From assembly GCA_965279165.1 (NCBI GenBank), contig OZ257140.1:1550001-1614000 (forward strand): a stretch of 64,000 nucleotides of DNA, in the 5' to 3' direction. This document shows positions 9,595 through 17,885 of the stretch, piece after piece (position 1 is the stretch's first letter; every line of letters begins with the position of its first letter). The translations under genes and the position numbers were made by a program. This stretch comes from JBAYIE01 sp965279165. GTDB lineage: Bacteria; Bacteroidota; Bacteroidia; UKL13-3. The notes beneath the pieces were generated by a model. That model saw nothing but the letters and a program-made list of their open reading frames with translations, was not told the DNA's origin and ran no database searches.

Positions 9595-9626
9595 AAAAAA
9601 ACCGGATGATTCCCATCCGGCTTTTT
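9595..9626 (-). terminator. Rho-independent terminator of ssb
   Basis: A 7-bp stem (CCGGATG at 9602-9608 with CATCCGG at 9614-9620, five-base loop) is flanked by A and T runs. On the minus strand it ends in seven T's and begins 16 bases after the ssb stop, so it mainly serves ssb. Confidence 0.85.
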
Positions 9627-9641
9627 CGCTGGCAAAAAGAT

Positions 9642-9983
9642 TTACGATTCTTTCTTGCTCAACATCAACAATTCGTGTACTACAATTTCTGTGTAATACT
9701 TTTTGTTGCCTTCTTTGTCGGTGTAGCTTCGGCTGCTGAGTTTTCCCTCAATGGCCACTTCGCTTCCTTTTTTCAGATACTTCTCAATTACATCTGCTTG
9801 TTTGCCCCAGGCAATCAAGTTATGCCATTGTGTTTCTGTAACTTTTTCACCGTTTTCATCTTTGCGTGTTTCCCATGTGGCAATGGTGCATTTTGCTAAT
9901 TTTTTGCCACCATTCAACGCTTTTACATCCGGAGTTTGTCCTAAATGACCGATCAGTCTTACACTGTTTCTTAAATTGTTCAT
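9642..9983 (-). CDS. ssb: Single-stranded DNA-binding protein (short form)
   Basis: This 113-residue protein has one OB fold: it opens NSVRLIGHLGQTPDVK, continues with TQWHNLIAWGKQADVIEKYLKKGSEVAIEGKL and SYTDKEGNKKYYTEIVV, and ends soon after (LMLSKKES). It would coat single-stranded DNA in replication, repair or uptake. The usual glycine-rich linker and acidic C-terminal tip, which recruit repair and replication partners, are missing. Bacteroidota often carry several SSB paralogues, so this may be an accessory copy with the main SSB elsewhere. Family assignment is firm. Confidence 0.93.
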   Translation of the reverse strand: MNNLRNSVRLIGHLGQTPDVKALNGGKKLAKCTIATWETRKDENGEKVTETQWHNLIAWGKQADVIEKYLKKGSEVAIEGKLSSRSYTDKEGNKKYYTEIVVHELLMLSKKES

Positions 9984-10030
9984 AGTTGTAACTATTTTTT
10001 GTTTTTAATTAAACTCTCATAGCTCCCTAT

Positions 10031-10158
10031 CTCGTCAGCGCCTTAACGAATCGGGCAACCATAAAAGGTGTCAGAAGTTGACGAAGCAAAAATGCATCGG
10101 CTTTCTCCCGTTAATCGTATAGTAAACGTGTATTTACGTTTATAGACGCGTAAACACG
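10031..10158. other. Structured intergenic stretch with nested inverted repeats
   Basis: The 279-bp gap between ssb and the pseudouridine synthase is less AT-rich than nearby gaps. Near 10033-10083, CGTCA pairs with a distal TGACG, with an inner pairing of GCGCCTT to AAAGGTGT. Further right, AAACGT (10124-10129) pairs with ACGTTT (10136-10141), and CGTGTATTTACG (10127-10138) is nearly complementary to CGTAAACACG (10149-10158). It could be a 5' UTR element, small RNA or operator. I do not recognise a known riboswitch or tRNA. Confidence 0.35.
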
Positions 10159-10262
10159 GATATCTCAGTTATTTCTAGACAATAAAAGGATGCAGAATAC
10201 AATACAATTGCTTTAATTTAAAGCCTCAAACAGTAGGGAGCAATCAAATAAAAACAACAAGA

Positions 10263-10820
10263 TTGAATTATATATTACATAAACCATACGGATACTTGAG
10301 CCAATTTGTTGGAGAAGTAAAAAAGAAAAAATACCTAGGCGAATTATACCCGTTTCAGGAAGGTACCATGGCTATTGGTCGCTTAGATGAAGATAGCGAA
10401 GGACTTTTGCTTTTAACCACCAATGGAAAACTGAGCGAAGAAATTAGAAATGGAAAAGTTGAAAAGGAATATTATGCGCAAGTGGATGGAATAATTACCC
10501 TGGAAGCAATAATCAGGATGCAAAATGGTATCGAAATTGGATTAAAAACAGGGAAATATATTACCAGGCCTTGTGAGGTAAAAAAACTACCGGATGATTT
10601 TCAATTGCCACAACGCTCCAGGAAAATAAGAGACGACCGTCATGGTCCAACATCATGGGTTTCGATTACCTTAACAGAAGGCAAACTGCGGCAGGTAAGG
10701 AAAATGACTGCTGCTGCCGGTTTTCCTACATTACGCCTCATTCGAGTACGAATTGGGAAAATCCATTTACAGGATTTGAAATCAGGAGAGGTTCGAGAAT
10801 TGGAAAATTTAGATTATTAA
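10263..10820 (+). CDS. rluE: rRNA pseudouridine synthase, RsuA/RluE type
   Basis: This enzyme isomerises a uridine in rRNA to pseudouridine; RluE of E. coli acts on 23S rRNA position 2457. The product has 185 residues. The catalytic Asp42 sits in GRLDEDSEGLLLLT, and the C-terminal half carries the family motif GKLRQVRKMTAAAGFPTLRL. There is no S4 domain, as in RluE and unlike RsuA/RluB. The start is a TTG: no in-frame ATG is near, and homologous N-termini begin just at this hydrophobic LHKPYG strand. The enzyme class is firm; the exact target site is inferred from domain layout. Confidence 0.85.
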   Translation: MNYILHKPYGYLSQFVGEVKKKKYLGELYPFQEGTMAIGRLDEDSEGLLLLTTNGKLSEEIRNGKVEKEYYAQVDGIITLEAIIRMQNGIEIGLKTGKYITRPCEVKKLPDDFQLPQRSRKIRDDRHGPTSWVSITLTEGKLRQVRKMTAAAGFPTLRLIRVRIGKIHLQDLKSGEVRELENLDY

Positions 10821-10898
10821 ATAGCTACCAAATATTACACTTTTCAAAGCACAAGAGAGCGCAATGCCCAAAAACATTAGCCAATTTACAAATTAAAC

Positions 10899-10929
10899 TT
10901 GCCAAATTCACCCAAACATCCTATATTTG
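10899..10929 (+). promoter_or_regulatory. Promoter of the rimP-nusA-infB operon
   Basis: A -33 TTG at 10899-10901, a 20-base spacer and an exact -7 box TATATTTG at 10922-10929 form the best consensus promoter in the window. Transcription should start near 10934-10937, giving a leader of about 50 bases before the rimP ATG. Confidence 0.7.
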
Positions 10930-10954
10930 CATCCGTATTAAAAAAATCAATGCT

Positions 10955-10982
10955 GAGGGGACCAAAAGTCCCCTCTCTTTTT
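10955..10982 (+). promoter_or_regulatory. Terminator-shaped leader hairpin (possible attenuator) before rimP
   Basis: GAGGGGAC (10955-10962) pairs perfectly with GTCCCCTC (10968-10975) around the loop CAAAA, followed by a TCTTTTT tract that ends four bases before the rimP ATG at 10987. It has the form of an intrinsic terminator but lies downstream of the operon's own promoter. It may end read-through from rluE, attenuate the operon, or both. In Bacillus subtilis, NusA represses its own operon by promoting termination upstream of it, which makes feedback control plausible here. Confidence 0.65.
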
Positions 10983-10986
10983 GAAT

Positions 10987-11445
10987 ATGGATATTATCAG
11001 GCAAATAGCAGAATGGTCGAATGGGTTTTTAGAAAAATCCATGTTTGTGGTGGATATTGAACAAAAACCGGGAAGCAACAAAATATGCGTTTATATTGAT
11101 GGCGACGATGGCATCAAAATAGATTCGTGCAGGCTGCTTGCCCGTCATTTAAGCGAAATGTTGGATGAAATGGATTATGGAGAAAACGCCTATTATTTAG
11201 AAGTTTCTTCGCCGGGTGCCGAACGTCCACTAGCAATGCCAAGGCAATACACCAAGCATGTTGGTAGAGAGCTACTTGTAAAAATGCATGCCCAAACAGA
11301 ATTGTTGGGAAGATTAAAATCGATTGAAGAAGATGCCATTTTGATTGAATTAAAAGACAAGAAAAAAGCATATAAAGATGCCAAAGAAAAACGGATTCCT
11401 TTTGAGGAAATCGCTTCAACGATGGTGCAGCTCAGTTTTAAATAA
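10987..11445 (+). CDS. rimP: Ribosome maturation factor RimP
   Basis: This 152-residue protein assists late assembly of the 30S subunit. The N-terminal alpha/beta domain contains VVDIEQKPGSNKICVYIDGDDGI and the family signature YYLEVSSPGAERPL (about residues 68-81); a C-terminal SH3-like barrel follows (GRELLVKMHAQTELLGRL, then IPFEEIASTMV). I use the ATG at 10987, directly after the leader hairpin; a TTG two codons upstream would fall in the hairpin's T tract. First gene of rimP-nusA-infB, 25 bp before nusA. Family and order are conserved in most bacteria. Confidence 0.95.
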   Translation: MDIIRQIAEWSNGFLEKSMFVVDIEQKPGSNKICVYIDGDDGIKIDSCRLLARHLSEMLDEMDYGENAYYLEVSSPGAERPLAMPRQYTKHVGRELLVKMHAQTELLGRLKSIEEDAILIELKDKKKAYKDAKEKRIPFEEIASTMVQLSFK

Positions 11446-11470
11446 GTAATAACATATAATAATATAGTTT

Positions 11471-12706
11471 ATGCATAGTGTAGGATTAATTGACTCGTTT
11501 AGCGAGTTTAAAGAGTTCAAAAACATCGACCGCGTTACCATGCAACGTGTGCTGGAAGACGTATTCCGTACCATGTTGCGGAAGAAATACGGAACGGACG
11601 AGAATTTCGATGTCATTATCAATGATAACAATGGTGACCTTGAAATATGGCAAAATCTAACCATTGTTCATGATGGGGAAGTGGAAGAAGAACGTTCACA
11701 AATTTCGTTGACAGATGCACGCCAAATCGAACCTGATTTTGAAGTGGATGAAGAGGTTACCAAAGAAGTTAAGCTGGAAGTGTTTGGCCGCAGAGCTATT
11801 TTATCTGCACGTCAAACCCTGATGTCGAAAGTACTTGAATTGGAAAAAGACGAGTTGTACAAGAAATATAAAGACCGTGTTGGCGAAATTATTACCGGTG
11901 AAGTTTACCAAGTTTGGAAGAAAGAATTAATGATTCTGGATGATGAAGGAAACGAGTTATTGTTGCCAAAAATGGAAATGATTCCTGCTGATCATTATAA
12001 AAAAGGAGATTCGATAAGAGCGGTGGTATTGAAAGTAGAAATGTATAATGGCTCACCAAGAATCATATTGTCTCGTACCTCTCCTGTTTTCCTTGAAAGA
12101 TTATTCGAACAGGAAGTTCCGGAAATTATTGATGGCGTAATCATGATTAAGAAAATTGTACGCGAACCGGGTGAACGTGCAAAGGTTGCAGTTGAATCCT
12201 ACGACGACCGAATAGATCCAGTTGGGGCCTGTGTGGGAATGAAAGGTTCTCGTATCCATGGAATTGTTCGTGAATTAAGAAACGAAAATATTGATGTAAT
12301 CAACTATACAACCAATCTTCAACTATTGATTCAACGTGCGTTAAGTCCTGCAAAAATCGTAAACATAAAGTTGGATGAAGAATCCAAACGTGCTGCAGTA
12401 TATCTTAAACCGGATCAGGTTTCACTGGCTATCGGTAAAGGCGGACACAATATTAAGCTTGCCGGCAAATTGGTTACCATGGATATTGATGTGTATCGTG
12501 ATAGTGAAGAAGATGAAGGGGATATTGATTTGGAAGAATTTGCAGATGAAATCGATAGCTGGATTCTGGATGAATTAAAAGGTATTGGATGTGATACCGC
12601 TAAGTCTGTTTTGGCTTTAACGGATGAGGATATTACAAGAAGAACCGAATTGGAAGAAGAAACAGTAAAAGAAATAAGAAAAATATTAAGTGCTGAATTT
12701 GAATAA
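11471..12706 (+). CDS. nusA: Transcription termination/antitermination factor NusA
   Basis: This 411-residue protein binds RNA polymerase and nascent RNA to modulate pausing, termination and antitermination. Domains in order: N-terminal polymerase-binding domain (1-125), S1 domain (about 132-200, starting GEIITGEVYQVWKKE), KH1 with GACVGMKGSRI near 256, KH2 with SLAIGKGGHNIKLAGKL near 321, then a short acidic stretch and one helix-hairpin-helix-like C-terminal unit (LKGIGCDTAKSVLALTDEDI). It lacks the duplicated acidic repeats of E. coli NusA. It is the middle gene of the operon and a plausible regulator of the hairpin in its own leader. Confidence 0.97.
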   Translation: MHSVGLIDSFSEFKEFKNIDRVTMQRVLEDVFRTMLRKKYGTDENFDVIINDNNGDLEIWQNLTIVHDGEVEEERSQISLTDARQIEPDFEVDEEVTKEVKLEVFGRRAILSARQTLMSKVLELEKDELYKKYKDRVGEIITGEVYQVWKKELMILDDEGNELLLPKMEMIPADHYKKGDSIRAVVLKVEMYNGSPRIILSRTSPVFLERLFEQEVPEIIDGVIMIKKIVREPGERAKVAVESYDDRIDPVGACVGMKGSRIHGIVRELRNENIDVINYTTNLQLLIQRALSPAKIVNIKLDEESKRAAVYLKPDQVSLAIGKGGHNIKLAGKLVTMDIDVYRDSEEDEGDIDLEEFADEIDSWILDELKGIGCDTAKSVLALTDEDITRRTELEEETVKEIRKILSAEFE

Positions 12707-12830
12707 ACGGAGTCGATGGGGTTTAAACTCTTTTTAATGAGACACTTACACCCTTTGATAACGTAAACAAAATGGTACTTTAAATTAATTAAGCGATATT
12801 CGCAAAAAAAGAAGGAGAAACGACAACTGA

Positions 12831-15797
12831 ATGAGTGAGAACACAGGTACAATAAGGTTAAGTAAAGTTGCTAAAGAAATTGGCGTAGGTATTGGTACCA
12901 TCGTTGAACATCTTGGTAAAAAGGGTCAGAAGATTGAATCTAACCCCAATACTAAAATTACGGATGAACAATACCAATTGCTTTTAACCGATTTTCAAAG
13001 CGACAAAAAAACCAAGGAAGATGTTAAGTTATTAATCAAAAAACCTGCCCCGAAAAAGGAGGAAGTGGTTATTTCACCTCCGGTTGTTAAAGTAAAAGAA
13101 GCCGTTGCAGAGGAAGAAGAGGATGATGACGGAATATTAATTAAGTCGTCGGGATTAGCACCGGATAAAAAAGCCGCTATAACTCCGGTAACTCCTTCCA
13201 TTCAGCCTGTTACGCAAATTGAAGAACCTAAACCTGAACCCCCTGTGGTTGAAACTTCCAAACCGGCCGTTGAAGAAGAAGATAAACCGGGTTTAAAAGT
13301 TATCGGCAAAATAAATCTTACGGATCTTGAACCTAAATCGAAAGATAAAAAGGGAAAGAAAACGGAAAAAGTAGCAGAAAAAGAAGCAGAGAAGGAAGTT
13401 GAATCAAAAGGAAAATCAACTAAGAAAACTACAAAAAAGGATACGGAAGAAATAGAAATTGCAGCCGAAATAAAAATTGAAACACCAACCGTTGTACCTA
13501 TTATTCCTGAGGTTCCGGTAGAAATTACTCCTACAGAAGATACCCAGATACAAGAACCCAATTACGAAAAACTTTCGGGTTTAAAAGTGATGGGTAAAAT
13601 TGAATTGCCTGTTGAACAACCGGCTAAAAAACCTGTTCCTGTTGCTTCATCCGACGAAAATTCGTTGAAGAAAAAACGACGTAGAAAAACCAATTTTGTT
13701 GCCGGAAGCGATAATGTAGATCAAAAGAAATTTGATACCACACGTCCTCCGGGAACTACCTCTGCGCCAAATACCGGAGCACGCCCTCCATTTAACCGCG
13801 ATAACAACCGCCGGTTTGATAACCGACCACCGAATCGTTTCAATAAAGCCGGAAAACCTGCTGAAGAACAAAAATCCGAAATAACAGATAAAGAAATTCA
13901 GGATAAACTAAAAGCAACGTTAGCCCGCTTAAATCCGGGAAGCAAAACGCCAAATATTGGATCTGTACGTTCGAAATTAAGAAAACAGAAACGAGATGCC
14001 GCTGCCAACGAACGCGAAGAGCAGGCAATGGAACTTGAAAACCAAAAGAAAATTCAAGTAACAGAATTTGTAACGGCAAACGAACTTTCCAAAATGATGG
14101 AAGTTTCGGTTACCAATATTATTTCTGCATGTATGTCCCTTGGTTTAATGGTTTCTATTAACCAAAGACTGGATGCCGAGACCATATCTATTGTTGCTGA
14201 TGAATTTGGATATGAAGTTGAATTTGTTTCAGCAGAAGCACAAGAAACCATAGAAATTGAAGAAGACAAAGAAGAAGATTTAATGCCTCGTGCACCTATT
14301 GTAACCGTTATGGGACATGTGGATCACGGTAAAACATCTTTACTCGATTATGTACGTAAGGCCAATGTAGTTGCAGGAGAAGCGGGTGGAATTACACAGC
14401 ATATCGGTGCATATGAAGTAACCTTACAAAACGGAAAACATATTACTTTCTTAGATACTCCGGGTCACGAAGCTTTTACAGCGATGCGTGCTCGTGGTGC
14501 CAAAGTTACGGATATTGTAATTATAGTAATCGCTGCTGATGACAGTGTGATGCCACAAACCAAAGAAGCAATCAGCCACGCGCAAGCAGCCGGTGTGCCA
14601 ATTGTTTTTGCAATCAATAAAATTGATCGTGATGGTGCTAATCCGGATCGGATCCGTGAACAACTCTCTGCCATGAATATTCTTGTGGAGGAATGGGGAG
14701 GAAAATTCCAATGCCAGGAAATATCAGCTAAACAAGGTAAAAATATTGAAGCCTTATTGGATAAAGTTTTACTTGAAGCTGAAATTCTAGATTTAAAAGC
14801 TAATCCTAATCGCAGGGCAGTTGGTAATGTAATTGAATCAACTTTAGATAAAGGACGGGGAATTGTAACAACCATTTTGGTTCAAACAGGAACTTTAAAA
14901 GTAGGTGATCCGATTCTTGCTGGTATGCACCAAGGTAAAGTAAAAGCGATGTTCGACGAACGTGGTAATCGCATTACCGAAGCCGGACCGTCGGCTCCTG
15001 CAGTAATTTTAGGTTTTGATGGAGCACCTCAGGCAGGTGATCCAATTATTGTTACCAAATCAGAACAAGAGGCAAAAGAAATTTCGAATAAAAGAACCCA
15101 GTTACAACGCGAACAAGGAATTCGTACACATAAGCATATTACCTTGGATGAGATTGGCCGCCGTTTGGCAATTGGCAATTTCAAAGAATTAAAAGTGATT
15201 GTAAAAGGAGATGTGGATGGCTCTGTTGAAGCATTGGCTGATTCATTAATTAAACTATCCACAGAGGAAGTTCAGGTAAGTGTTATTTTGAAAGGTGTTG
15301 GTCAGATTTCTGAAAGTGATGTAACTTTAGCATCCGCTTCAGATGCAATTATAATTGCATTTAACGTTAGGCCTTCGCCGCAAGCAAGAAAACTTGCCGA
15401 ACAGGAAGCCATCGATATTCGCATGTATTCTATTATCTACAATGCAATCGAAGAAATCAAGGCTGCAATTGAAGGAATGCTCGCACCAACGGTTGAAGAA
15501 AAAATAACCGGAACAGTGGATATCCGTGAAGTATTTAAAATCACAAAAGTTGGTACAGTTGCAGGATGTATGGTTACCGATGGAAAAGTATTCCGTAACT
15601 CAAAAATCCGTTTAATTCGTGATGGTGTTGTGGTATACGATGGTGAACTTGCTTCCCTAAAAAGATTCAAGGATGATGTAAAAGAAGTTGCCACCGGTTA
15701 CGAATGTGGTTTAAACCTGAACAACTTTAATGACATTAAAGTAGGAGATTATATCGAAGCATACGAAATAGTAGAAGTTAAGCGTAAGCTCAAATAA
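12831..15797 (+). CDS. infB: Translation initiation factor IF-2
   Basis: This 988-residue GTPase brings initiator tRNA to the ribosome and promotes subunit joining. It begins with the short IF2-N motif (GVGIGTIVEHLGKKG), then a long low-complexity Lys/Glu/Pro linker (about 60-400) and a second IF2-N domain (TANELSKMMEVSVTNI). GTPase motifs are GHVDHGKT (495-502), DTPGHEAF (from 542) and NKID (596-599). Beta-barrel, alpha/beta and C-terminal tRNA-binding domains follow, with SVEALADSLIKLS and GYECGLNL. A purine-rich AGAAGGAG lies well upstream of the ATG, too far for a good Shine-Dalgarno site. Last gene of the operon, closed by a terminator. Confidence 0.98.
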   Translation: MSENTGTIRLSKVAKEIGVGIGTIVEHLGKKGQKIESNPNTKITDEQYQLLLTDFQSDKKTKEDVKLLIKKPAPKKEEVVISPPVVKVKEAVAEEEEDDDGILIKSSGLAPDKKAAITPVTPSIQPVTQIEEPKPEPPVVETSKPAVEEEDKPGLKVIGKINLTDLEPKSKDKKGKKTEKVAEKEAEKEVESKGKSTKKTTKKDTEEIEIAAEIKIETPTVVPIIPEVPVEITPTEDTQIQEPNYEKLSGLKVMGKIELPVEQPAKKPVPVASSDENSLKKKRRRKTNFVAGSDNVDQKKFDTTRPPGTTSAPNTGARPPFNRDNNRRFDNRPPNRFNKAGKPAEEQKSEITDKEIQDKLKATLARLNPGSKTPNIGSVRSKLRKQKRDAAANEREEQAMELENQKKIQVTEFVTANELSKMMEVSVTNIISACMSLGLMVSINQRLDAETISIVADEFGYEVEFVSAEAQETIEIEEDKEEDLMPRAPIVTVMGHVDHGKTSLLDYVRKANVVAGEAGGITQHIGAYEVTLQNGKHITFLDTPGHEAFTAMRARGAKVTDIVIIVIAADDSVMPQTKEAISHAQAAGVPIVFAINKIDRDGANPDRIREQLSAMNILVEEWGGKFQCQEISAKQGKNIEALLDKVLLEAEILDLKANPNRRAVGNVIESTLDKGRGIVTTILVQTGTLKVGDPILAGMHQGKVKAMFDERGNRITEAGPSAPAVILGFDGAPQAGDPIIVTKSEQEAKEISNKRTQLQREQGIRTHKHITLDEIGRRLAIGNFKELKVIVKGDVDGSVEALADSLIKLSTEEVQVSVILKGVGQISESDVTLASASDAIIIAFNVRPSPQARKLAEQEAIDIRMYSIIYNAIEEIKAAIEGMLAPTVEEKITGTVDIREVFKITKVGTVAGCMVTDGKVFRNSKIRLIRDGVVVYDGELASLKRFKDDVKEVATGYECGLNLNNFNDIKVGDYIEAYEIVEVKRKLK

Positions 15798-15814
15798 ATA
15801 GCAACTAATTAATT

Positions 15815-15846
15815 AAAAGCCTCGGAATAATTCCGGGGCTTTTTTA
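15815..15846 (+). terminator. Rho-independent terminator of rimP-nusA-infB
   Basis: AAAAGCCTCGGAAT pairs with ATTCCGGGGCTTTT with one mismatch, followed by a T run. It lies 18 bases after the infB stop. Confidence 0.88.
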
Positions 15847-15920
15847 TTTTCAAGGTTTGCAAAGAACTGCTTAAATTGGATGGTAAGTGCAGTTAAACCT
15901 TAACAAATGGTCGCGATGTT

Positions 15921-16668
15921 GAATCCCTGGCGGGATTCATTGCTTCATACTTTAAGAAGGTATACCGAGGTTAAATCCCTAACGGGATTGAATACAGTTT
16001 ATCTGCGCCGAACCAACTCGTCATCCGCTCTCAATCCCGACAGGGATTCAACTTTGCTAACATTGCATTACTATCATCTGGAACCTTCCTATAGCACATC
16101 AGCAGCATCGAACCAACTCGTCATCCTCTCCCAATCCCGCTAGGGATTCAACATCGGTAACAACCCAACCGTCACTCTCCCCGAATCCCGTCAGGGATTC
16201 TACATCGGTAACTATGCATCACTATCATCTGGAATCTTCCCATAGACTAATCATCAGCACCAAACCAACCCGTCATCCTCTCCCAATCCCGCCAGGGATT
16301 CAACATCGGTAATAACCCAACAGGAACTCTCCCCGAATCCCGTCAGGGATTCTACATCGGTAACTATGCATCACTATCATATGGAATCTTCCCATAGACT
16401 AATCATCTGCACCAAACCAACCCGTCATCCTCTCCCAATCCCGCCAGGGATTCAACATCGGTAATAACCCAACAGGAACTCTCCCCGAATCCCGTCAGGG
16501 ATTCTACATCGGTAACTATGCATCACTATCATATGGAATCTTCCCATAGACTAATCATCAGCACCAAACCAACCCGTCATCCTCTCCCAATCCCGCTAGG
16601 GATTCAACATCGGTAACAACCCAACCGTCACTCTCCCCGAATCCCGTCAGGGATTCTACATCTTGCAA
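15921..16668. repeat. Array of 11 palindromes (AATCCC-GNNA-GGGATT), partly as 152-bp tandem units
   Basis: Eleven hairpins with 6-bp perfect arms and four-base loops start at 15921 (7-bp arms), 15974, 16033, 16133, 16184, 16285, 16336, 16437, 16488, 16589 and 16640. From 16133 on, spacing alternates 51 and 101 bp, so four copies of a 152-bp unit (last incomplete) each hold two hairpins: one with loop GCYA followed by CAACATCGGTAA, one with loop GTCA followed by CTACATCGGTAAC. The three left copies are more diverged. The layout resembles REP/BIME elements, and a Y1 transposase gene starts about 120 bp to the right. No coding signal is convincing here. Confidence 0.92.
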
Positions 16669-16787
16669 ATCAGAATATTCATTTTTAGATATTCTATCAG
16701 GAAACAAAATAATTTATCAAGAAAAGGGATAGCAATCTTCTATGCTTCAAACTTGTAAAATAGTAATTTCGATTTAAACTTCTAGCC

Positions 16788-17249
16788 ATGCCACATACGT
16801 ACACACGCATTCATTTACATATTGTCTTTGTAGTGAAATTCCGAAAAGCCGTTATTTTGGACTCCTGGAAAACCAAATTATATAAATATATTACCGGCAT
16901 CATCCAAAACCATCACCATAAAATGATAATAATTAATGGTGTAGAAGATCATCTTCATTTGTTAATTGGAATGCGACCTACACAATCTATTTCTGAACTT
17001 CTCCAAAACATAAAACGCGATTCCACAAATTGGATAAACCATAATCAATTAACTCTAGAGCCATTTGCCTGGCAAGAAGGTTATGGTGCGTTTTCATACG
17101 GTAAAAATGATTTAAGTTCTATCATTAGTTATATCGAAAAACAAGAAGAGCATCACACAAAATTCTCATTTCGGGAAGAGTATGTTAAACTTTTGGTTGA
17201 AACAGGTACAGAATACGAAGAGCAATATTTATTCTACGAACCAGTTTAA
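16788..17249 (+). CDS. tnpA: IS200/IS605-type Y1 (HUH) transposase, single domain
   Basis: This 153-residue protein is a single-strand DNA transposase of the IS200 type. The HUH metal-binding motif is DHLHLLIG (His-Leu-His near residue 57), and the catalytic tyrosine lies in ISYIEKQEEHH (about residues 120-130) with its downstream Gln. No TnpB or other cargo gene accompanies it. It is intact in length and reading frame. It sits next to an array of AATCCC/GGGATT hairpins, so it may be a domesticated or REP-type transposase acting on them rather than a free insertion sequence. The family is firm; the link to the array is inference from adjacency. Confidence 0.9.
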   Translation: MPHTYTRIHLHIVFVVKFRKAVILDSWKTKLYKYITGIIQNHHHKMIIINGVEDHLHLLIGMRPTQSISELLQNIKRDSTNWINHNQLTLEPFAWQEGYGAFSYGKNDLSSIISYIEKQEEHHTKFSFREEYVKLLVETGTEYEEQYLFYEPV

Positions 17250-17252
17250 TAG

Positions 17253-17885
17253 TTAACTTAATATCAATCGCAATACTTCCCTTTTCACCTCATGACCACC
17301 TTCAAAGGTCACAACTTTTGCTTGAAGTTTTTGCATGAGCGCATCCACAGCAATTTTCTGTTCCGGTTTCAGCAATGGGTCTTTGGAGCCTGTAATGTAA
17401 GTGATGGGAACACTTTTTAATTTATCGGAAATTGGATGGGTTAATTCCGCAGCTATTTGTCCGGCATAAATAAATAAAGAATCTACTTTTCGATGGCTTG
17501 CATGCATCCATCTGGTTAATGTTGCAACACCTTGAGAAAATCCAAGCACCATAATTTTTCCTTGATAATCCATTGGTATCATGTGATTCATTAAGGAATC
17601 TATATATTGGATATAATCCTTGATTTCGTTTTCCCTGTCTTCACTTGTCATCCAACTTGCCACCGGATTTCCTCCGAAACCTTTGGCATAAAACCTACTC
17701 AAACCTTCAGGAGCGATAAAAAAACGGTTTTCATTTTCCAATCCTTCAAAGTTTTTAAGAAAATTTGATGCTAGCTGTGCATATCCATGAACTACGAGCC
17801 AAATCTCTGTAGTATTGCTATTTAACTGACCAAGTGTTGCATATCTAGCGGATCGGGTTGTAGGAAAATGATACGTATGGATCAT
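17253..17885 (-). CDS. Alpha/beta hydrolase, phospholipase/carboxylesterase-like
   Basis: This 210-residue cytosolic-looking hydrolase has an oxyanion-region motif HGY (33-35), a nucleophile elbow GFSQG with Ser117, a likely acid in ITGSKDPLL and a catalytic His in EGGHEV near residue 200. This is the layout of the esterase/phospholipase family (dienelactone-hydrolase-like fold). There is no signal peptide. Its start codon overlaps the pth stop by one base (TAATG), so it is translationally coupled at the 3' end of the leftward cluster. Substrate unknown. Confidence 0.85.
   Translation of the reverse strand: MIHTYHFPTTRSARYATLGQLNSNTTEIWLVVHGYAQLASNFLKNFEGLENENRFFIAPEGLSRFYAKGFGGNPVASWMTSEDRENEIKDYIQYIDSLMNHMIPMDYQGKIMVLGFSQGVATLTRWMHASHRKVDSLFIYAGQIAAELTHPISDKLKSVPITYITGSKDPLLKPEQKIAVDALMQKLQAKVVTFEGGHEVKREVLRLILS

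Noticed and set aside
9570..9635. Upstream extension of the 103-residue protein
   Set aside because: It would run through the ssb terminator and lacks conserved character; the -7 box also supports the later ATG.
10031..10100. Possible tRNA or known riboswitch
   Set aside because: No T-loop GGTTCRANTCC, no CCA end, no cloverleaf; I could not match SAM, TPP, cobalamin or similar cores.
12709..12746. Terminator between nusA and infB
   Set aside because: Only a four-base GAGT/ACTC pairing before the T run; too weak, and the genes are expected to be co-transcribed.
15907..16143. 78-residue plus-strand ORF over the palindromes
   Set aside because: It encodes only the repeat array and has no support from composition or homology.
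15921..16655. CRISPR-like look of regularly spaced repeats
   Set aside because: The repeated 16-bp core is a perfect palindrome, the intervening sequences are themselves repeated copies (152-bp period), and no cas genes are near.
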